A stretch of 64,000 bases of DNA from Zoroaster sp. YZ-2022 (lineage: Eukaryota > Echinodermata > Asteroidea > Forcipulatida > Zoroasteridae). Shown in pieces: positions 46,790 to 59,300 of the stretch (position 1 is its first letter; each line of letters opens with the position of its first letter). The stretch spans positions 25,320,971 to 25,384,970 of the forward strand of contig CM055817.1 of the NCBI GenBank assembly GCA_029582265.1. The letters run 5' to 3'. Under the pieces are notes generated by a model that was not told the origin of the DNA, did not search any database, and saw nothing but the letters and a program-made list of their open reading frames with translations. A program made the position numbers and the translations under genes.

Positions 46790-49395
46790 AAGGTTTCTAA
46801 TTATATGCACTAAGTTGAATACAAACCAATTGTACGCCTTATTTCACTGACATAATATTACAAAGGGAAGTTGTTTGACTATTCCGTCATACAATTTAAT
46901 TTAAGCATTCTCAAGAAAAACAACTCTAATTTCAAAACATGATGTCATTTTAAACAGGCCTATGAAATGCAATTGCTTAGCCTTCCTTGACAGTATTTTA
47001 AGTTGTTATGTTACTAATGCAAGTTACAGCCAGTGTATTAGTAATATCAGAGGATGTTATAACCAATTGATCAGTGTTTACGTATGTATAAGGAGCAATA
47101 CAATAGAAGTATGGAATCTATGTTCAGTCTTACATATCAAAGAGTCTCAAATACAAATAGCACTTATCGGAAAGTGTAAATGTAGTTTCTTACAAATTAA
47201 TGTTTGCTAAATTAAACTTAATGCGAATAATGCTATTAATTTCAAAATGAAATTAAGAGGGTAACGTTACAAATGTAAAATATTACTTGTACATAAAGTA
47301 GCTACGAAAATGCACTGACGGATTAATTGTTATTTTCACAAACATCTAGATATCTAATCACTCTCTCAAAGCAAGCTAAACCTGGTTCTAAAATACATTA
47401 CGTAACAACTTATACATCAGTTGACATACACCACTGTTGGTTGTCAAACATCTAATGTTTGCTATTCGATTTGGAGCTAAATGAATTGTTTTTATTGTTT
47501 GTCCAACAATTGATCAGCTGTATGATCTCAAAGCTTTGTGCAATCTAACCACTATATCTCGATCGATGGTGAAATATTTAAAAGATTCATAATGTATTTA
47601 TTTCAATATGAAATCCATTATAAAGTACTGCTTGTTAAGAAAGCATTATAAATTATCTCTTCACGATAAACTGAAACACTGAATACATTCATATATGTGA
47701 TGTATTTATTTAAACAGAACACCTAATTCGTACATGACTGTTAATGTTTACATACGTATTATTATGAAATCAAATTAGTTTGTATCAAATTGTAACCATA
47801 TTTTGTCTCGTCTTTTTTTTATTCTTCAAAGCACTACTTTAGAATGGAGGTTTTAACATTATCTATTGGTAAGCAAACTCATATTATTATAAAATGTCTG
47901 ATTTCTTTTTCGGTCCATGTTGTATACCAGTCTTTCGTAAAACAGTTTATTTTAGAACAAATCAGACATTATTATTTATTTTAGAAGAAATCAGACATTG
48001 TTTGATAATAGGAATTTGCTTACCAATAGATAATGTTAAAACCTCCATTCTAAAGTAGTGTTTTTAAGAATGCGAAAAGACAATACACAACACATTTTAC
48101 AATTTGATTACATACTAATTTGATTTCATAATAATACGTATGTAAACATTAACAGTCATGTACGAATTAGGTGTCCTATTTAAATAAATACATCACATGT
48201 ATGGATGTACTCTTTGTTTCAATATATACCGTAACAAGATATTGTTAGATATTTCTTAACAATCAATATTTCAGAATGGATTTCATATTGAAATAAATAT
48301 AAATAACTATAAATATAAATAAATACATTATGAATGTTTTAAATATTTCAGTATCGATCATGAGGATATATTGGGTAGATTGCACTAAGCTTTGAGATGG
48401 TAGATCTGATCAATTATTGGACAAACAATAAAAACAATTTATTGAGCTCCAAATCGAATAGCGAACATTAAATATTTGACAACCAACAGTGGCGTGTGTT
48501 AAATAATGTGTATTGTTACGTAAGTGGTGTGTGTTAACTGATGTATGAATTGTTACGTAATGTATTTTAAAACCTAGCTTTGAGACAGTGATTAGATATC
48601 TAGAAGTTTGTTAAAAAATAACAATTAATCCGTCAGAGGATTTTCGTAGGTACTTCATGTACAAGTAACATTTTACACTTCTAACGTCACCCCTTTATTT
48701 ATTTTGGCAAGTAATAGCATTGATCGCTTTAAGTCTAATTTGGTAAATATTAATTTGTCAGAAAGTACGTGTGGACTTAATGTCCGATAAGTGCTATTTG
48801 TATTTGAGATTTCTTTGATACGTAAGACCGAACATACTTTCCATACCTCTATATGGAGTGCCATGGTCGAGCGGTTTAGTGCATCGGATTCGTGTTCTGA
48901 TGGCTGAGTCGTCAGAATGTGGGTTCGAATCCCAACCGCGACCATGGTGCTTAATTGTGTCCTTGATCAAGACACTTTACCATAATTGCTTCTCTCCACC
49001 CAAGGGTAAATGGGTATCTGTGAGGGCAGAGTTGGCTGTTGTGTTTGATATGGGCAGCAATTGAGCTGTATACTCCCCAGGGAGCTGAGATGATGATGAT
49101 GATTATTATTATTATTATACTACTACTTATACATACGTAAACACTGATCAATTGGTTATAACATCCTCTGATATTACTAATACACTGGCTCTACCTGGCA
49201 TTAGTAACATAACAACTTAAAATACTGTCAAGGAAGCCTAAGCAATTGCATTTGATAGGCCCGTTTAAAATGACATCATGTTTTGAAATTAGAATTAAAC
49301 CACGTTTCTTGCTCCCTTTGTAATATTATTTCAGTGAAATAAGACGTACAGTTGGTTTGTGTTCAACAAAGTGCATATCATTTGAAATATATGAT
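46790..49395. repeat. Large palindrome, arms about 1.1 to 1.4 kb
   Basis: The left arm (46790..47907) is the inverted relative of the right arm (47984..49395), with about 75 bp between. Paired anchors: CTACTTTAGAATGGAGGTTT at 47835 against AACCTCCATTCTAAAGTAG at 48040; GGTTGTCAAACATCTAATGT at 47439 against ATTAAATATTTGACAACC at 48468; and AGAGGATGTTATAACCAATT at 47050 against AATTGGTTATAACATCCTCT at 49151. The arms are diverged copies of the sequence also seen at 31200..33200 and 44600..45950. The right arm is longer because it holds a SINE. Confidence 0.85.
48854..49120 (+). repeat. tRNA-derived SINE, copy in palindrome
   Basis: Box A TGGTCGAGCGG (48864..48874) and box B GGGTTCGAATCCC (48921..48933). 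A conserved body follows: GTGTCCTTGATCAAGACACT, TACCATAATTGCTTCTCTCC, GGGTAAATGGGTATCTGTGA and CTCCCCAGGGAGCTGAGATG. It ends in short GAT and TTA repeats. The left palindrome arm lacks it. The head looks like a Ser- or Leu-type tRNA. The body resembles the conserved central domains of animal SINEs; the exact domain name is not certain. Confidence 0.85.
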
Positions 49396-49397
49396 TC

Positions 49398-49465
49398 TAG
49401 CAGTTCTATCGTCACCGTAAGAAGGGAGTCGGGAGTTCCAATCCCGCCCGAGTCGATTACGAATA
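49398..49465 (+). repeat. tRNA-like 3' half
   Basis: GGAGTCGGGAGTTCCAATCC is close to a box B and T-arm, followed by CGCCCGAGTCG. No box A is convincing. Confidence 0.35.
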
Positions 49466-49944
49466 GTTTCCATCGACACTCGGATAACATAAGTAAAGTG
49501 TGCTTCATACATACGTTTTGGAGGATATATGAAATCACTTGTCTAGATTTCCTGTTTCAAGTTAATTCAATATATCGAATTTCCTCTTTAAATTGGCATT
49601 GTTGCTGTTTGCCTTTGCGTTTGCCATGAATGGAAATACATGGTTCTCAGCAACTCAAATACTATCATCGCAAACTATACTAGGTCTATACACAGAAGCC
49701 ACTTTGGACAATTATAAAGTGTCTGTATCTAAAATTAGTTTGTCGTTTATTCCACGTGTGTATCGTATCAATGGCGTTTAATTTAAATAATATTGAACGT
49801 AGCGAACGTAGTAATACAGGAAATTAAAAACCAGTTTCTTTCTGAGGTTGTCCTTAGAAAATGAAGAGTGTCTCATCGCTCTATGAAATGGATGCTATCT
49901 TTATCAGATAAATAGAGATGTATAATAGAGCAGTTGGGTAAAAT

Positions 49945-50110
49945 ATTAGGTAAGACTTGTAGCTTTGCATGGTGAAGAGGATAAGTAAAACTAATTGCGG
50001 TGACACCATGTGAAAATCTCTATTGAGTAGTAATTAGTTCTGAAAAAGAACTGGAGGTTACAACTCGACGTTTCGATCAGTATGCTCTCAGTTGTCCTCA
50101 GGAGACGGCC
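49945..50110. mobile_element. Foldback MITE-like element, partial copy 5
   Basis: GACTTGTAGCTTTGCATGGT, GAGGATAAGTAAAACTAATT, GCGGTGACACCATGTGAAAA, TATTGAGTAGTAATTAG, GAGGTTACAACTCGACGTTT and CAGTATGCTCTC. This is the cleanest left half of the family in the window. The right half is missing. Confidence 0.65.
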
Positions 50111-51089
50111 TATAAAATACAATTTTATGTAGATACATTTTTCCCCAAATATCCATGCTTCTGACCATAGAACCAATTGCATGATAACTCAAATTATCCA
50201 GATTCGAGGATATAAGTATTTTGAATGTTTTGCAAAATCAGTTAGCATACAGAACCATTGTTTAAAAAAAATTACAAATTAAATATTTCCTTAATTTTAT
50301 ATAAACAGATATTGTTGTATGTTGGTCAGTGAAGTCCCGTCTTCATGATGTTGTACAAATTGCTTTTTAATCTCATAAGTGATAGCAAATTGTCTGTCTG
50401 TTATCTCAACGATTACTTTAAACCCTGGTGACAATATACACGCACGAACGCATGAACGGACTAAATCATTTAGTACGTTTGAATAGCGTGTAAAACGTTC
50501 ATATAGGGACACACAATCCCTTCTCAAATGGTGTAAACAGACTTAATAGAGACCCTCTAGACCCAAGAAAACAATTTCAAGCCAAATAAAAAGTTTATAT
50601 GGGTGCCCGCACACAATCCCTTCAAAAAAAATGTTACCCAAATCCAAATTTTTTTGCACATTTTTTGCACTGCTGACATTCTACAGAGAAACCAAGAGAT
50701 TCTATTTGTCTGGCCATTCTAATACCCACAACCAGACCTCAAAATAAATATCTGATGACTCAGCGTGCCTCAATGTCTGGACCACCGAGAGCAAGTGACA
50801 GGATGACTGAATGCATTGGGATTAGTGCGGTAACATCAATGACTAACAGCTGTACAGTTTCAATGGGTTGTCTGCTGGCACGGTGGTTTATTTACTTTGA
50901 AAGCTGGATACCAGGTCAATGGTTCACCCCAGCTTGAAAGTTTGTTTCCCATGTTATCAGACACTGTATCAATAGAGAACTGATGCAAAGTGGCTGAATT
51001 TGAGTTTTCCATGACAGAGTAAACAACAATTGTTTACAAACAGACTAAATGGCTTAGTACCGTTCTTGAATCGCAGGGTGTTAAATAAT
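50111..51089. other. No gene seen
   Basis: No supported gene. The open frame at 50755..50937 shows no conserved domain. Confidence 0.5.
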
Positions 51090-51170
51090 TAAGTAAATAT
51101 AATGTAGCCATATCAGTCTATCACACTTAAATTTTAATGCAATAATATTTGCAGTATTTTGCCAATACAG
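51090..51170 (-). repeat. Dispersed repeat, short copy of the 1197/2524 family
   Basis: Minus strand GCATTAAAATTTAAGTGTGA and TAGACTGATATGG match the start of the repeats at 1210..1260 and 2540..2590. Confidence 0.5.
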
Positions 51171-51214
51171 TTGGACCTCTAATTCCTGTTTGAGTACGAT
51201 TTTAAGAGTAAGGT

Positions 51215-51320
51215 TTGAGCTACCTCTCAAGTAAGTGCTGTTTCTGAGAAAAAAGATTATGGTGTGATAGCTCGACTTTTCGATCAGTATACTGTAATCG
51301 TCTTCAGGGGAATTTGAATC
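51215..51320. mobile_element. Foldback MITE-like element, fragment 6
   Basis: AGCTCGACTTTTCGATCAGT, ACTGTAATCGTCTTCAGG and a preceding CAAGTAAGTGCTGTTTCTGA block belong to the family core. Short fragment. Confidence 0.5.
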
Positions 51321-51577
51321 CAGTTGATTTGCATTAAAGTTGCTCGTCCATGTTACACTGGTAACAATTTCTGGCAGGACCTCCATTAAATCATTTCGAT
51401 ACATATTTACTGTAAAACATGTGTTTTCAAGACTATTTTGAGAAATGAGTCATTTTACAGCATTTGTAAATACTTCATCTAGTAAAACGTGGGCGGAAAT
51501 TGTATTAATTTACCAGCCATTACCAAAACTATAACGTGTAAATTGATTGTTCGTATCCACCATACTGGTGCAAAGGC

Positions 51578-52935
51578 GCATTACATTATTACCCCTGCTC
51601 ATCAGGCTCATACATGATTCCTGAAACCATCTCAGCTCCCTGGGGAGTATACAACTTAATTGCTGCCATTTCAGCGCATATGGGCTAATCAAACACAACA
51701 ACCAACTCTGCCCTCACGGGCACCCATTTACCCCTGGCTGGAGAGAAGCAATTATGGTAAAGTGTCTTGCTCAAAGACACAAGCACCCCGGTCGCGGCCG
51801 GCTGGGATTCGAACCCACATTCTGACGAAATGTGGCCATCAGAACACAAATCGGATGCACTAAACTGCTCGACCATGGCACTCCATGGCATTCCAATAAT
51901 GAGAGTAAGAGCTTAGTTTAACAATAACTATGTTTCCAAATGAATTGATGACAGGACTCTCAAAAAAAATAAAAAATAAAAATGCTTGTTGTGATTATTT
52001 TAATCATTAGATATTTTTTTATCAAATGAAATAGCCAAAAAACGGTGAAAAAACTTATCTCTAAATACCTAAAATCTCTTACGGGCAGCACGTATTTAAT
52101 GTTTGTTTTGCCTACGCGTTTGCTGTGCATGGGCAATTGGGCATAATAGTTGTCAGCAACTCTTAATTTTATCGCAGGCGTAAGTAATTATGCTCAGTAC
52201 TGACACGGTAAGAAAGCGCTACCTATTGCCACAATGTGATTTAGTCAACTGGAACAGATCTGTCCAGCAAAATGTCATCGTTTAATATCCAAGTAGTCAT
52301 TGACAAATGTTTGTTATTTACAGTTGCTAAGATACGAGTCGGTTTGTCTAGCTACTATATCTAAATGCCACGCTGTGCTTCTTTCATGACAGAATATCTG
52401 TACAAAATAGTTGATCAAAAACAGAATCTATGCATTTCAAATGTACATTACACCAACATAATTATCTGTTGGCCTACATTACTTTTTACAAATTAACCCG
52501 CATGGTAAACATTGATCCCTGTAATTGTTAAAACAATGTTTCATGCGATGAACAAATTGTTGTTAATTGATATATATTTAAACAGGTTACATGAGTGACT
52601 GCGTAATAATTTGTATTAACATCAGGTTGATTTGAATAATTGACAATATGTAGATGAAATGTTGTCCTTATTGGTTTTGGTTTGAAGATATTGATCAAAG
52701 TGGTATTGAAGTTAATCTATGCAATACGTGTGTGCGCATACATCCTGCGCGCTGTCTTGCATTAGATAGGCCTATGCCAATTACGTCATGACAACTAACA
52801 AAGCAAATATTAGTTGATTTATGAGACTTGTTCCCGTAACTGTAATAGACAATTACATGCGCCGTTACACTTGTGTGTGTAAATGCAATAGGCTATCACG
52901 TTCACAGCCAGCGTCGCTGTCAAAATTAACAACTT
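51578..52935 (+). repeat. Left arm of inverted repeat around gene D
   Basis: Reverse complement matches 61437..62722. Anchors: ATTACCCCTGCTCATCAGGC (51589) against GATGAGCAGGGGTAATAA (62696); CTGTTGGCCTACATTACTTT (52467) against AATGTAGGCCAATAGATAA (61842); GTAACTGTAATAGACAATTA (52836) against TAATTGTCTATTACAGTTAC (61475). The arm includes a SINE and the region directly upstream of gene D. On the other side the homology runs into the second scaffold gap. Confidence 0.88.
51628..51893 (-). repeat. tRNA-derived SINE in left inverted arm
   Basis: Minus strand: TGGTCGAGCAGTTTAGTGCA (box A), box B GGGTTCGAATCCC, GTGTCTTTGAGCAAGACACT, GGGTAAATGGGTGCC and CTCCCCAGGGAGCTGAGATG. It is mirrored at 62407..62680, so it was present before the arms were duplicated. 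Confidence 0.85.
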
Positions 52936-52961
52936 TACTGTAACAACTCAGCTCGTTCAAA

Positions 52962-53312
52962 ATGTACACAGATTTGAGACTATTGACAGTAGCCATAGTC
53001 TTGCCTGTCATTCATTTATTATCGTCTGCGTACGGTGACACCATGATAAGATCAGCAGGTTTTTCGAAATCCACGGTATCCGGCCACACACTGCAGAACC
53101 GTGTACTCCGGAGATTGGAGCGGGTAAAGTCTCCTACGAGATGCCTGGCCAACTGCCTCCGTGACACCGATTGCGTCTCAGTGAATTACAGTCAAGAAAG
53201 CGGCATTTGCGAGCTGAATTCGGGTACAAAGGAAGAGTTTCCCGACGATGAGGAAAATGCTGAATACAGATATTATGAAATAGATTCGCGTTCTGCTGCG
53301 CAAAGTTTACAG
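52962..53312 (+). CDS. Gene D exon 1: signal peptide and PAN/Apple domain
   Basis: 351 nt, 117 codons, ending in phase 0 before GTATGT. The ATG is the first in the frame after the conserved upstream block. The run LLTVAIVLPVIHLLSS is a clear signal-peptide core. The C-x3-C-x5-C spacing and the VNYSQESGICEL block are typical of PAN domains in invertebrate secreted proteins. An acidic stretch (EEFPDDEENAE) follows. Confidence 0.88.
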
Positions 53313-56300
53313 GTATGTTTCATTGTTATTGTTGTTGTTGTTCTTGTTGTTGTTCTTTAGGACCTTCCTCATACCATAAACACTGAAATTATGCCATTAC
53401 AAAATAGGGAAATTAACACATACATATCTCTTTTATAACAACATCTTCAAGAATCATGTTTATGGTACATAACTATCCACGAATTGTGTCACAGCGCCCT
53501 GTAAGTGATGTGAGATTATAGCTTGTACTATGGACGACATCTGTGCATGGCTGAGCGAAATGTCATTACAATCGGCTAGACAATAATGACCAAAACGGTA
53601 CCAAAACCCCAGGCTTCATAGGATTCAGATTACATATTTCTAAAAAAATAATAATGAAAAGCGTTGTTTTAATGAAAATAAGTTCCACATTTAATTGATC
53701 GTGAGTACCGTCATGAATTATTGTGTGCACGGAATCACTGTTAAACCCATCTTCTAAAAAAAACTCTTATGTGAAATATCTCACTTTAAAATCTTAGTTT
53801 TTTTCTTTCTAAAAGATTCAAACTAAACAAAATGAAGCAAACCTAATTCAATCAAATTATGTTTTATATATTTAAGTGGCCTTTACGTGTACTTTATCTA
53901 CATCATATGAAATATCTCACTTAAAATATTTGTTTTTCTTCCTAACAGATTCAAACTAAAGCAAATGAAATGCAGAATACAGGTTCGTTATCATTTGTTT
54001 GTACTTGTACACACTTTTTCAATTTTTCTAAAAGACGTATATTTCTTTGTGTGTTCTGCGAGGTTGTTTTAATAATTTCATTGTTATTGATAGCACTGTT
54101 TAGAAAACTTAAATTAAAACTATAAAACTGATGGACCAAATATAAGGAATGCGACTTGTGTGGGAAGGAAGTGTTTTGACAAAATGTATATGATGAGAAC
54201 ATAATTATTAACAGCATTGATAAAGGGGGAAAATGATTATAGTGGTATTTTTCATGTGAATATTAAAAAACTAAATAAATAAATAAATAAATAAAAATAG
54301 GGTGTTAGTGTTAGATATTTATGATTTGTTTTAATTGTATTTGTTTGCTGGTTTGTTTTGGTCAGTTGCCTACCCTGTGATTAACGAAGACGGTGCTAGA
54401 TGGAGACTGTTCTGGTGGTACAAGGCAAACACCAGCTGGCCAACAGTCACCGATGTACTGCAGGGTAAATATACATGGAAGCTCTTATTGGCAAATGATC
54501 ATGACAATGTCAGCATGGAGTCCACATTACTGCACCGAATTACATTTAAACGGTGCTGAAAACATCCTCACCATTTTCACAAAGGTTCAATTCAGAAGCA
54601 GGGTACAAGTACATCAATTGTTAACGGGACATTATCGTCACAATTAACAGGGCATGGAGTCGGAGTGCTATTTCTGGATGAACTGAGTAACTGCCATAAT
54701 ACCCCGCATGATAAGGGCATATTATCGTTGCTGCTGCACAAATGAGGCAGTAATTTTCAGTTCATCTTAAATTAAACTAGGACACCGATTCCATGCCCTG
54801 TTGAAAGTCTGCTTTGATCGTGATGATACTGCCCCTTTAAGTTGTTTTCTTTTGAAATTATTAATTAGTTTTAAACTATTATGTTCACAGACACTCGGAA
54901 AGCACTGAGTATACAGTGCTTCATACATTGGTGTAAGGGCAAAATCATATATATTTTTTTATTCCTGGACGTCGTATACGCGTAGCCCATAGTAAACATC
55001 ATATGACTAATGACAGCAATTCATCCGTTTAAAACCAATTAGTCCCTTCAAATGAACCGCGACAATATGGACGACTTTATGGTGAAACGAAACACAAATT
55101 ATGTTGAGTCACCAGTCTGCTTCTTTACTGATACAAGCCATACAACCTTTAATGATAAATTACTGCCATTACTGTTCGAAGGAAGAAAGAGGAAAATAAT
55201 TATTTTCATGTAAAAAACACGACGGCATTTGTTGTTCAGTTATAATCCTGTTGCCGTGCAACTGCGCAATTAATTGATAACACTGGTCTACAGTCAAAAT
55301 GCTTCCGAAACAAATGAAGTCAAACTTGACTAATTATGGGTCACTGAGAGTGGAAATGATGCTTAAAATTGTTGATTGGCTCTAGTTTTCAAGATATGGT
55401 ACCGTTTAATGACTACAAGGGACAAGCTAAGAAGCGCAGAGTAGACACTGAATAAGGACTGAACTTTGAACTGATACATAGTAAGTGTTACATAAACAGG
55501 GCAGGTGACATAATATTAAGTGAAACAACCATAAACACATGAAAAGACCTAGATTTACAATTCATGATAAAAAAATTGCTATGTACACCATATACATAGT
55601 ACATAAAATGTAAACTTAATATCTTGGAAACAGTAGCCAATCAGCAATTTAATTGTCATATTTGAAGCACATCAAAATCCATAATAAATAGCACATTTTA
55701 TCTCCGAAGCAGACAACTTTAAAACAATTGTTGACCAGTGTAATTTGACCAAACATAACACGCTGTTGTTATTTAAATGGAGAGGGATCTTTACAATGGA
55801 TTGAAGAGAAACAAACATTGAAGATAAATGTGGATAGTCATACGTTTTTGTATGTGGTTGATATAAACCTGTTCCTGATTTTTAACGCAAATGCAATTTT
55901 TAACACTAAACTGTTTTTATTTGAATGGGGGAGACTTTATACAGCAATTTTATAGAAGTCTTATTCCTGTAAACAATCTACAATGGATTGAAGAGGAACG
56001 AACATTGTTCCCCTTCATCCTACGATCTATCCTGTGTCAAGAGGAATCTCAATTCCCACATTCAGCTCCTCTGACTCTATTTATTCATTGTTTATCTTCT
56101 ATTGTAGCCCTGTACCTTGAGTGGCATTTAGCCTGGTTCAGGGCGAATATGCATGTATGGATGTGGATAGACATAATCTGATAATGGTTGATACAAATTT
56201 GTTCCTGATTCTCGACGCAAATGCAATTGTTAACAACCATTGGGAATTATCTCAAAATAACAGTAAACTAAAAAAAAACTTTAAAAAAATAAATAAAATA

Positions 56301-59300
56301 AAAATAAAAACGTTATTGAGTGTTATAAGGATGTAAAGAATGGTGTACCGTCATCATCGTCGTTAATATGTATGGCAATAATCAATTTGTATTCTGTGAT
56401 GCGAAACCAATACGACGAATGACAATACAACTGAATTTGACTGATGAGGCTTGATGTTTTCGAAGTAAGCCTTTGATACACTGAAAATGTCAATTAAAAT
56501 TCGTGTTGCCCAGGCTAGACACACTGTTTTAATTTGTATTATTTGGGGAAAGTTTTTGCACAGTAAAATTAGCTGAGTATATTACATATTCACATATTCA
56601 TTATATATTTCAAAGTTTATTACTAAAACAATCATAACTCCTGGATTACACGATGTATTCTTACAGTCTAGACATCATCGGAAAGGTGTTGAATTATTGG
56701 GGGAAAAAATTACACAGACATCTGAGTGTGGAGAACACTGATATCCATACACCCCCTGAAAGGAAATTCCAGTCGGTAAATTGATTTCCATACACTAATT
56801 TGCACTACATCTATTAGTTTATTTATACTGTGTCTGTTAAATTATTTGAGTGAGAAACACAAGTAAAAACAGATATTGACAACATTTTAATCTTCTTTAG
56901 ATCTTTATTGCAATAATTATTAGCAATTAAAATGTACACGTTAAAACAAGTTCAAGTCTTTATTTAAACAATTTCTAAACTCAGCAGCTGATTAATTAAA
57001 AACTCTGCAAGTGCTCTTTGTCTAAATCTGATGATCACAACCATTCATGATGTCAATCCCGAACACCTAGTGTTTGTTTGTACAAACACTTTATTTATTT
57101 TTTATTTTATTTTTATTTTTTTCGAAATTAGCCTTCATGAGAACAGTGACGATACCAAACTGTATTTTCTTAAACAAAAGCATAGAGGTTTCACAACATT
57201 ATATATCCGTTGATAGCAAAACCAACTTAGGCTTTGTCACACACAATTTGTTTATCCACTGCGTGTATCTCGTAGCCCTCGAGTGAGTTCATCGCACTTG
57301 TTGGTGCCATTTTTAGAATTGTGCGCCCTCAACAGGCCATACACGGAGCAGAAAGCTACGGTAAACTTATTAAGTATGTTAACGGCAAATATTCTCGGAG
57401 TGACTTATTAAAGTTGGTCCCTTTTATACAATTTTTCAGACAATTATGGCGACTGTGATGTAAACTCTGACTACTGTTTTAGTCGTCTACCGGATTTTCT
57501 TCAAGAAAACGGTGCTGAGATACTGGCGATAGACTCGGCAGGAACGGTATACAGGTAAACTGATTATTTATTTATTTATTTATTTTTTTTATTTCAAAGA
57601 TGCCAAACAATTCATTATAATTGTATCCATCATGGCTAGATGTAATGTAATTAGATGTAATGTAATTAGTGTTTACAACTGACTAACAGGCAAGTTTCAA
57701 ACGAATAGCGCTCATGTCGTGTCGAATTCAATAGCGCAACCGTGGATTCGAACGTCATAGTTAATTTAAACTCCATTCAGTGCAATTAAGTGCCCTCTCC
57801 ATTTCAGTAAATTATAGCATTTTCCCAAAATTTCATAAACATTGGCACATAAGTTGTTAAGAGTAAAATACATCACATAATTACAGTTACAATTAAAGCC
57901 AGTATACGTCCATCTTTGGTAAATGTTCATGCATCTATACCAACATGTTGCAGTTTCAGCTAATTCCATTGTGTCGTTAACAAGAATATAGTAAACATGC
58001 ATTTACTTTCAACTAAGCAAGCTGTGACCATCTATGCTTTTCCAGACTACATAAATTGGTAAATTTAGAGCCAACATTACAATAGTTGGAGTTTTTATCA
58101 AAATATTGTTGCTCGGTATGAATATTACTAAAATAAAGGATATATAGGCCTACTGAGACGCAATAGAAACTTACCACTTTGTTGACCTTAAATTATCAGT
58201 AATCACAATGCTCAAATGTAATATGTGCACTTATTTTGGCAAGTCAGTGTGCCCCCTACAGACAAATCGGTCACACATGGCCACGTGACCTTTGAGTCGT
58301 TCTTTTCATGGCCCAAGTGCGTAACACCTGGTTTGACCACCAGCGATTGCTCAAGGGGTATGTGATGATTTTAATTAGCAGCTCGTGATGTCTTATTTTG
58401 AACCATTACAATTTTATGCTATTCCAAAACAAGTGGTAAGTTTCTATTGCGTCTCAGTATATTATTATCACGTAATGACAGCCATATTGGATTCCCAGAC
58501 TATGACTATAACAATACTTGGCTGTATTTACCACGACAATGCGGAAAATAAGTTGAATGAACTGTTGCCATAGCAACCTCGAAACCTCCACATCAGCGTA
58601 TGGCTATAGTGAACCATGAATGTCACTAAAAGTCAGTAAATATGAGCCTAACTGGTTTTAAAATAATTATAACTAAAATAATTATGACTGCATGACAAAA
58701 ACACAATAAACTGTTTTGTCTTAAAGGTGGACATTTGATCCTAGCAACAATGTCGCTCACGCTGTATGGCAGGCTTTCCACGATCACATCGAGGTACAGA
58801 TATTGAATGGAAATGTGTGGAACCCTAAAAATATCAGTGGTAGGTACAGATTATACTTATAATCGATAACTCACGCTGTGTGTATGACTGTATCTAACAG
58901 CTGGATAGTTAGGGAAGAGGGCCAAAGTCATGGTACAGCCAAGGTCTGGGCTACCTGGCCTCCTAATTGTCTGTTGTTAGTCCTAATCCTGTAACAATAC
59001 AGTACCTGCCAATCAACATAACCTGGGCTTCTGGATGGCCTACCCCAGGAAAAGCAGAGCTCATTATACAGGCCAGTAGGCAGGGGAAAAGTCTGGGCCT
59101 GGCCGGGCTTTTCAAAGGCTTGGCTGTACCATGACTTTGGCCCTTGTCCCTTAGTTGTCATTCTGCAAGCAACCTGCCACATGGACACTCGTAGGCATTG
59201 GCGGCGATCCCCTGGGGACGGTTGACATGTCATGACCCCTATATTTATGGAGGAGGGGACGATGATTAAAACAATTCCCATAATCCCCTTTTCTTTTCAG

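Noticed and set aside
52861..52961. Core promoter of gene D with TATA box
   Set aside because: The region is conserved in the inverted arm, but I see no TATA box or clear initiator, so I do not annotate one.
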